From Dietzia sp. NCCP-2495 (lineage in GTDB: Bacteria > Actinomycetota > Actinomycetes > Mycobacteriales > Mycobacteriaceae), in assembly GCF_026011735.1 (NCBI RefSeq), contig NZ_BRVN01000003.1, positions 62,001-126,000 on the forward strand: a DNA stretch of 64,000 nt, given 5' to 3'. Of this stretch, positions 59,908 through 64,000 are shown in pieces. Position 1 is the stretch's first letter. The number at the start of each line of letters is the position of its first letter. Position numbers and translations under genes: made by a program. The notes beneath the pieces are model-generated. The model saw only the letters and a list, made by a program, of their open reading frames with translations, had not been told where the DNA came from and searched no databases.

Positions 59908-59951
59908 CGGGTGCGAGCACCGCCCGACCGGCTCCGGTTCCGAGGTGGTTC

Positions 59952-60989
59952 CTATGCTCCGTCGGCTGCCCACAGGCCTGCCCTCCGCCCTGAGCGCCTG
60001 TAGTAACTCCGGCCCGCCAGATTCTGGTGGTGCCAGTATCCGCGCATCACCAGTGGCAGATCCGGAATCCAGAAACTCTCCTCCGCCGGCGTGACGCTCC
60101 AGCAGGCGCCGAGCTCGACATCTGCAGTGACGATCCCCGGTCCCTCGGTGGTCCGCCGGGAGGCCAGGACCGTGCCGTGTGCGTTGACGATCTGGGTGGC
60201 CCCCACGAACTCGGTCTCGTACCCGACGGCCAAGTCCGTTCCCGGAGCTAGCAGGAAGTCTGATCGAATCGACCCGCAGTGCGAGGCCTGCAGGACAGGC
60301 ACCCCCAGTCGCCGGGCGAACTCGACGGGCGCCTCCTCGGACAGGGCTCTGTTGCGCCGGGCGAGCGGAGCCAGCGCGCGCGAGGCCAACCCGCCCCAGT
60401 TGCTCGGCACAGTCCACCAGTGAGTGCCCGTCATCGCGAGGTCGATCCGCCCCTGCAGCCTCCGCACGGTCTGGGTGCGGATGAGCTCCCAGCAGCTCGC
60501 GACACCCACCCCGCCGAGGTCGGTGTCGAACGCGCCGTCGTCATGGCCTCCGGTGTAGAAGCAGTTCTCCCACATCGTCGGCAGGTCCGTGTCATGAGTG
60601 TGGACGCGGCCACCGGGTTCGACAAGGTGGTAGCGGTTGTAGACCTCGTCGTCGTCGGCGATCAACATCGACCCGCCGATCGTCGCGCGGTACCGCGCCG
60701 CCAACCGTCGGAACATCCCCACCGCCGCGTTCTCGCGCGGCAGGACCGCCGCGTGGACCTCGGCGCGCATCGGCACCGGCGACGTGCAGAACTCGGGCAC
60801 CGCGATGAGCGTCGCGCCCCGCTCGCCGGCCTCGACGATCATCGCCTCCAGGCGCTCGAGCGTGAGGTCGACCCGCCCCGGCACGCCCTCCAACTGGATC
60901 GCGGCGGCGCGCACGCGGCGGGGCGGGGAGTCGAGTGGGACCTGCGGGGAGTCGAGAGGGTCCGGCGGGGAGTCGACGTGATCCGGCAT
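59952..60989 (-). CDS. Carbon-nitrogen hydrolase (nitrilase superfamily), catalytic lysine possibly lost
   Basis: The 345-residue protein has a nitrilase fold. The catalytic glutamate is E66 in AVPEFCTSP and the nucleophile C166 in GVASCWELIRT. The segment where the catalytic lysine is expected reads VHTHDTDLPTMWENCFY, with Thr134 at the likely lysine position (ACG, one base from AAG). If so, the protein cannot be a normal amidase or nitrilase. A Pro/Asp-rich N-terminus (residues 1-24, containing three DSP repeats) precedes the fold, and YRRSGRRAGLW ends it. AGGA lies about 8 bases before the ATG. Substrate unknown. Confidence 0.82.
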   Translation of the reverse strand: MPDHVDSPPDPLDSPQVPLDSPPRRVRAAAIQLEGVPGRVDLTLERLEAMIVEAGERGATLIAVPEFCTSPVPMRAEVHAAVLPRENAAVGMFRRLAARYRATIGGSMLIADDDEVYNRYHLVEPGGRVHTHDTDLPTMWENCFYTGGHDDGAFDTDLGGVGVASCWELIRTQTVRRLQGRIDLAMTGTHWWTVPSNWGGLASRALAPLARRNRALSEEAPVEFARRLGVPVLQASHCGSIRSDFLLAPGTDLAVGYETEFVGATQIVNAHGTVLASRRTTEGPGIVTADVELGACWSVTPAEESFWIPDLPLVMRGYWHHQNLAGRSYYRRSGRRAGLWAADGA

Positions 60990-61126
60990 GGAACGTCCTG
61001 GTGGCGGGCAGCGGGACGTCAGGCTGAGCGGCCGCCTGGCGGGCCACGTGACCTAGGATCGGAGTCTACAAATCCCCATGGTTTGTCAGGTGGGGTGTTC
61101 GCACGTCGTCGCTCGGAGGGACTCGG

Positions 61127-61555
61127 ATGGAACTCGGCATCGATACCCGGCTCACGCTGCTCGCCGCCGGGCTGATCTTCCTGCTGGCGCTGGGACTCGG
61201 CGTGTGGAAGTACAGGCAGATCGCGACGAGCGAGACGCACACGGCGCACATCTACGTCGACATCGCGCACCGCGCCGCGCTCATGTATGCGTTCGCGACG
61301 CTGCTCATCGCGGTGTTCGTGGAGCTCAGCGGCTGGCCGACGTGGGTGAACCTCACGGCGGCCGCGGTGCAGGTCTCCTTCTTCCTCGTGGCGATCGGCA
61401 GCTACATCGTCCACGGCGCGCTGCGCGACACGACCAACCAGTTCGAGCACGGTGGCGCCGGCCTGAGCCTGGGGATGTGGGCGCTCATCGTGGGGGAGAT
61501 GGGCGGGTTCGCGGTGCTGCTCGCGGGCTTCGCCTCGGCGCAGCTTCTGGCCTGA
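61127..61555 (+). CDS. Hypothetical four-helix membrane protein
   Basis: I do not recognise a named family. The 142-residue protein has four hydrophobic segments (about residues 8-27, 47-68, 74-96 and 112-140). The first loop has a His/Thr/Asp cluster (ETHTAHIYVDIAHRAALMYAF), which could bind heme or metal, and HGALRDTTNQFEH lies in the last loop. The size and pattern suggest a small membrane partner protein. GGAGGGA lies 7-13 bases before the ATG. It is followed 18 bases later by another small membrane protein gene. Confidence 0.7.
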   Translation: MELGIDTRLTLLAAGLIFLLALGLGVWKYRQIATSETHTAHIYVDIAHRAALMYAFATLLIAVFVELSGWPTWVNLTAAAVQVSFFLVAIGSYIVHGALRDTTNQFEHGGAGLSLGMWALIVGEMGGFAVLLAGFASAQLLA

Positions 61556-61573
61556 TCGGGCTAGGCTGGCCGC

Positions 61574-61879
61574 ATGTCCCCTCGTCCCCGCGGTCGCGGA
61601 TTCGTGCCGAGCAAGAGCGAGTCCGACGGCATGGACCTCGGCACCCGTGCTCTCATCCTGGGCGTGGGGTCGCTCGTGCTGTCGTGGGTGCCGATCATCA
61701 ACATCGTGGCGTTCCTCGCGGCGTTGATGGCGGTGGCGTTCGGTCTGCTCGCCAGGTGGCCCACCGGGTGGTTGGGGCAGGGCGAGCCCGACACACGTCG
61801 CGCACTGTGGGGCATCATCCTGGGCGCGATCGCGCTGGTGGTCTTCGTGATCACCGCCGTGCGCTACTCGGTGATCTGA
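61574..61879 (+). CDS. Small DUF4190-like membrane protein
   Basis: The 101-residue protein has a basic N-terminus (PRPRGRG), two or three hydrophobic helices (about 24-60 and 78-97) and a charged loop (GQGEPDTRR). The layout resembles DUF4190-type two-helix proteins of actinobacteria, but the match is weak. TAGGCT lies 6 bases before the ATG, consistent with an independent leaderless transcript despite the 18-base distance from the upstream gene. It is convergent with the hydrolase at 61907-62797. Confidence 0.65.
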   Translation: MSPRPRGRGFVPSKSESDGMDLGTRALILGVGSLVLSWVPIINIVAFLAALMAVAFGLLARWPTGWLGQGEPDTRRALWGIILGAIALVVFVITAVRYSVI

Positions 61880-61906
61880 CCTCGCTGATCACGGTGCCAG
61901 GCACTC

Positions 61907-62797
61907 TCACCCCGCGCACATGGTCCGGTGCTCGTTGGACACCACCCACCCGATCGCGGTCCGCATCCGCCGGGCGAAGTTCCCGGGCTGGGTCGCACAC
62001 ACCGCGTGGCCGGCGTGGATCGGGAACACCGCGCTGTGCGGGAGCAGGTCCGCCATCTCGTCCTGGATCCACTGCGGGAACGCGATGTCGTGCGTGGTCT
62101 TGATGATCGCCACGGGCAGGTCGAGCTCGTGCAGCCACGAGGTGGAGTTGAATCGCCCCACCTCGCTGATCACTTGGCGGTGCGTGGTCAGGGGCGTCCT
62201 CGACAGCTCCCGCAGTGCCCACTCGTGGGGGCCGAGGGGCGTGTCGGTGATCTCGCGGGCGACCTCCTCGGGCACCGCGTTGAGCAGCGGCTGTGACCGG
62301 GCGAGGCCGCCGAGGGTGATCTTCTCGATCGCGTTGCGCTCGGCGCCGGTCCCGGTGGCGGCCAGGACGAGCCCGCCGAGCCGGGAGGGGTCCTTGCGGG
62401 CCGCGAGCTGGGAGACTATTCCGCCCATCGAGTAGCCGCCGAGGATCGGGGCCTCCAGTTCGAGGTGATCGGCGACGCGCACGGCGTCCTCGGCGAGGGC
62501 CTGGAAACTGAACGGGCCGGTGTGACCCATCCCGTGCTGGCGCTGGTCATAGGTGATGAGGCGGTACTCACCGCGCAGGCGCTCGAAGGTCTGGTACCAG
62601 TTCAGCATCCCTGTGGCGACCATGCCGTGCAGCAGGATGACGGGCTCGAGGTGCTCCTCGCCGGTGTCGTACAGGCGGGTCGTCACGTCGTCGGCGAGCG
62701 TGACGATGCGGGGGGTGGGCAGCAGCGACATGTTCGGTGCCATGCGAGGCAGTCGCAGGACTGAGCGGGGCAGTCCGATGATCGGGTTGGTGCGCAC
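61907..62797 (-). CDS. Alpha/beta hydrolase
   Basis: The 296-residue protein has a complete alpha/beta hydrolase fold: PVILLHGMVATGMLNWY is the oxyanion region, ITYDQRQHGMGH follows, GGYSMGGIVSQ is the nucleophile elbow, TTHDIAFPQ holds the acid and IHAGHAVCA the histidine. The N-terminal 35 residues (RSVLRLPRMAPNMSLLPTP) are basic and may be membrane-associated; relatives in mycolic-acid bacteria are linked to lipid metabolism. GAGGAG lies 5-10 bases before the GTG at 62797, which fixes the start; the longer open frame upstream is not protein-like. Confidence 0.87.
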   Translation of the reverse strand: MRTNPIIGLPRSVLRLPRMAPNMSLLPTPRIVTLADDVTTRLYDTGEEHLEPVILLHGMVATGMLNWYQTFERLRGEYRLITYDQRQHGMGHTGPFSFQALAEDAVRVADHLELEAPILGGYSMGGIVSQLAARKDPSRLGGLVLAATGTGAERNAIEKITLGGLARSQPLLNAVPEEVAREITDTPLGPHEWALRELSRTPLTTHRQVISEVGRFNSTSWLHELDLPVAIIKTTHDIAFPQWIQDEMADLLPHSAVFPIHAGHAVCATQPGNFARRMRTAIGWVVSNEHRTMCAG

Positions 62798-62948
62798 GTG
62801 CTCCTCCTCGAGTGCGTCCCGCGGGCGGGTGTTCGGCCCGCGGACGTGTCCACGATTGTGCGGCACGAGCGTCGTTGTCGCATCACCTCTCCGCCGCGCG
62901 CTCGGGATCTGATCGGTGACTGTCGGATCGTTGGGGCACGATGGGGGC

Positions 62949-63839
62949 ATGACGCCACGGCCCACCCGCCCCCTCGGTCCGGATCAGATCGAGCGCCTCG
63001 ACGAGCTGCTCGCCTCGAGCGGTCGCATCGCCCGCCGCCATTTCCACGGCGATCTCGCGGCACTCGCGGCCGCGGACAAGAACGCCGCGGACAAGAACGC
63101 CGCGGACAAGTACGCGGCACCCGGAACCGGCAACCTCGGCGGCTACGACCCGGTCACCGAGGCCGACCGCGCGATCGAGGAACTCCTCCGCGCCGGCATT
63201 CAGTCGATGTCGCCGGGGGACGCGGTGGTGGGTGAGGAGAACGGGCGGAGCGGCCCAGTCGACGCCGCGCGCACCTGGTACCTGGACCCGATCGACGGGA
63301 CCAAGGCCTTTCTCACCGGCATGGCGGGCTGGGGCACGCTCGTGGGCGTGGTCGAGGGCGGCCGCGCGGTCGCGGGATGGATGGACCAGCCGGTGCTCGG
63401 CGAGACCTTTTCCGCGGTGGGCGGCCGCGCGACGCTGCGGCGCACGGACGTCGACACGGGCCGGCCCGTGACTGTCGACCTGCACACTTCCCAGTGCCGT
63501 CAGCTCTCCGACGCGATCCTCTACACCACGCATCCGTCGATGTTCGGGGACACCGGGCCGGCCCGCGAGGGGTACGACGAGCTCGCCCGCCGCGTCCGCC
63601 TCCAGCGGTTCGGCGGCGACTGTTACGCCTACTGCATGCTCGCCGCCGGGCGCGTGGATCTGGTGGTCGAGTCCGACCTCAATTCGTACGACATCGTGGC
63701 GCTCATCCCGATCATCGAGGCCGCGGGCGGCGTCATCACCGGTCCGGACGGCGCGCAGCCGATCGAGGGCGGCACCGTGGTCGCGGCGGCGACGCCCGAG
63801 CTGGCCGAGCAGGCGTGGGACGTGCTGGGTCGCGCATGA
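62949..63839 (+). CDS. hisN: Histidinol-phosphatase (inositol monophosphatase family)
   Basis: The 296-residue protein has the inositol-phosphatase metal motifs: VTEADRAIEELL, VVGEENGRSG, YLDPIDGTKAFLTG and a late ESDLNSYDIVALIPIIEAAGG. GGDCYAYCMLAAG is typical of the HisN subgroup that makes histidinol in actinobacteria. An insert at about residues 41-56 is a threefold 15-base repeat encoding ADKNA units. CACGAT lies 6 bases before the ATG at 62949. It is divergent from the hydrolase upstream and is followed 10 bases later by an AlkB-like gene. Confidence 0.87.
   Translation: MTPRPTRPLGPDQIERLDELLASSGRIARRHFHGDLAALAAADKNAADKNAADKYAAPGTGNLGGYDPVTEADRAIEELLRAGIQSMSPGDAVVGEENGRSGPVDAARTWYLDPIDGTKAFLTGMAGWGTLVGVVEGGRAVAGWMDQPVLGETFSAVGGRATLRRTDVDTGRPVTVDLHTSQCRQLSDAILYTTHPSMFGDTGPAREGYDELARRVRLQRFGGDCYAYCMLAAGRVDLVVESDLNSYDIVALIPIIEAAGGVITGPDGAQPIEGGTVVAAATPELAEQAWDVLGRA
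63072..63116 (+). repeat. Three-copy 15-bp in-frame repeat in hisN
   Basis: GCGGACAAGAACGCC occurs twice exactly and a third time with three changes (GCGGACAAGTACGCG). It encodes ADKNA, ADKNA, ADKYA in a surface region before the catalytic motifs. Copy number may vary without frameshift. Confidence 0.9.
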
Positions 63840-63849
63840 GTCGGCAGTC

Positions 63850-64000
63850 GTGACCGAGCCGCTGTTCGGCGTCCACCGCGAGCCGGCGGTACTGGGGCCC
63901 GGCGCGGTGCACGTCCCGGACTGGCTCAGTCGTGACCAGCAGGAATACCTCCTGCGGGCGTGTGTCGAGTGGGCGGCGGTCCGCGTGCCCCGCACGATGG
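63850..64000 (+). CDS. AlkB-like alpha-ketoglutarate-dependent dioxygenase, N-terminal part (3' cut by window edge)
   Basis: The frame is open from GTG 63850 to the end of the window (50 codons). The beginning, TEPLFGVHREPAVLGPGAVHVPDWLSRDQQEYLLRACVEWA (read at positions 2-42), matches the N-terminus of actinobacterial AlkB proteins, where LAPGAVHVPGWL and a following helix precede the core. AlkB repairs alkylated bases by oxidative demethylation. The iron-binding residues lie outside the window, so this is inferred from the N-terminus only. It starts 10 bases after hisN on the same strand. Confidence 0.65.
   Translation, partial: MTEPLFGVHREPAVLGPGAVHVPDWLSRDQQEYLLRACVEWAAVRVPRTM

Overview
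The window is about 64 kb of dense, high-GC DNA with short gaps, frequent 1-4 base gene overlaps and many GTG starts. It looks like an actinobacterium of the mycolic-acid group (Mycobacteriales). The clade is supported by a SigK/RskA-type sigma/anti-sigma pair beside a tuberculostearate pair (TmsA/TmsB-like), an MPT83-like fasciclin lipoprotein, glucosyl-3-phosphoglycerate synthase, an L,D-transpeptidase lipoprotein and an FMN-riboswitch-controlled RibM/PnuX transporter. A Dietzia-like organism is my best guess, but the sequence alone does not prove the genus. I see 66 protein genes (two cut by the window edges, two apparently broken), one FMN riboswitch, no rRNA or tRNA genes, no CRISPR array and no insertion sequence. 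The region reads as ordinary chromosome rather than a mobile island.

Layout. 0-9 kb: the end of a serine acetyltransferase gene, a response regulator and a histidine kinase placed tail to tail, a double-hotdog thioesterase, an FMN reductase, thiol peroxidase, a class III nucleotidyl cyclase behind a HhH-GPD DNA glycosylase, a YdcF-like protein, DedA and pirin. 9-15 kb: a small envelope/unknown operon, a 38-residue peptide gene, DUF1697, SRPBCC, a type I 3-dehydroquinate dehydratase with a DUF4262 gene, and a patatin-like lipase. 15-22 kb: tmsA-tmsB facing rskA-sigK, then a sulfite-oxidase-fold molybdoenzyme, then a divergent fasciclin lipoprotein; the gap between the last two carries SigK-type promoter sequences. 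22-31 kb: FadE5-like acyl-CoA dehydrogenase, an Lrp-family regulator with an in-frame stop next to a LysE exporter, an SDR, a lipoprotein PBP, a Tat lipoprotein dioxygenase and a DUF4112 protein. 30-43 kb: two CNNM transport proteins, a POT peptide transporter, an L,D-transpeptidase, a quinone reductase, a DapC-like aminotransferase, a Rieske lipoprotein, the riboswitch with ribM, and an MpaB/Lcp-type oxygenase with a divergent TetR. 43-51 kb: a frameshifted MFS gene, a methyltransferase and gpgS in one operon, then an acyl-CoA dehydrogenase-kinase-phosphatase operon. 51-64 kb: MMPL-lipocalin-epimerase run, TetR, NfeD/SPFH pair, CDF exporter, a nitrilase-family protein, small membrane proteins, a hydrolase, histidinol-phosphatase and the start of an AlkB-like gene.

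The most notable structure lies outside the genes. Several convergent gene ends carry palindromic elements: one 60-bp hairpin occurs twice, 38 kb apart, with all differences confined to the loop, and there are two other unrelated hairpin types. At least 17 genes have a TANNNT -10 element 6-8 bases before the start codon, which predicts leaderless mRNAs. Apparent lesions are an amber codon in the lrp-type gene and a frameshift near the end of the MFS gene.
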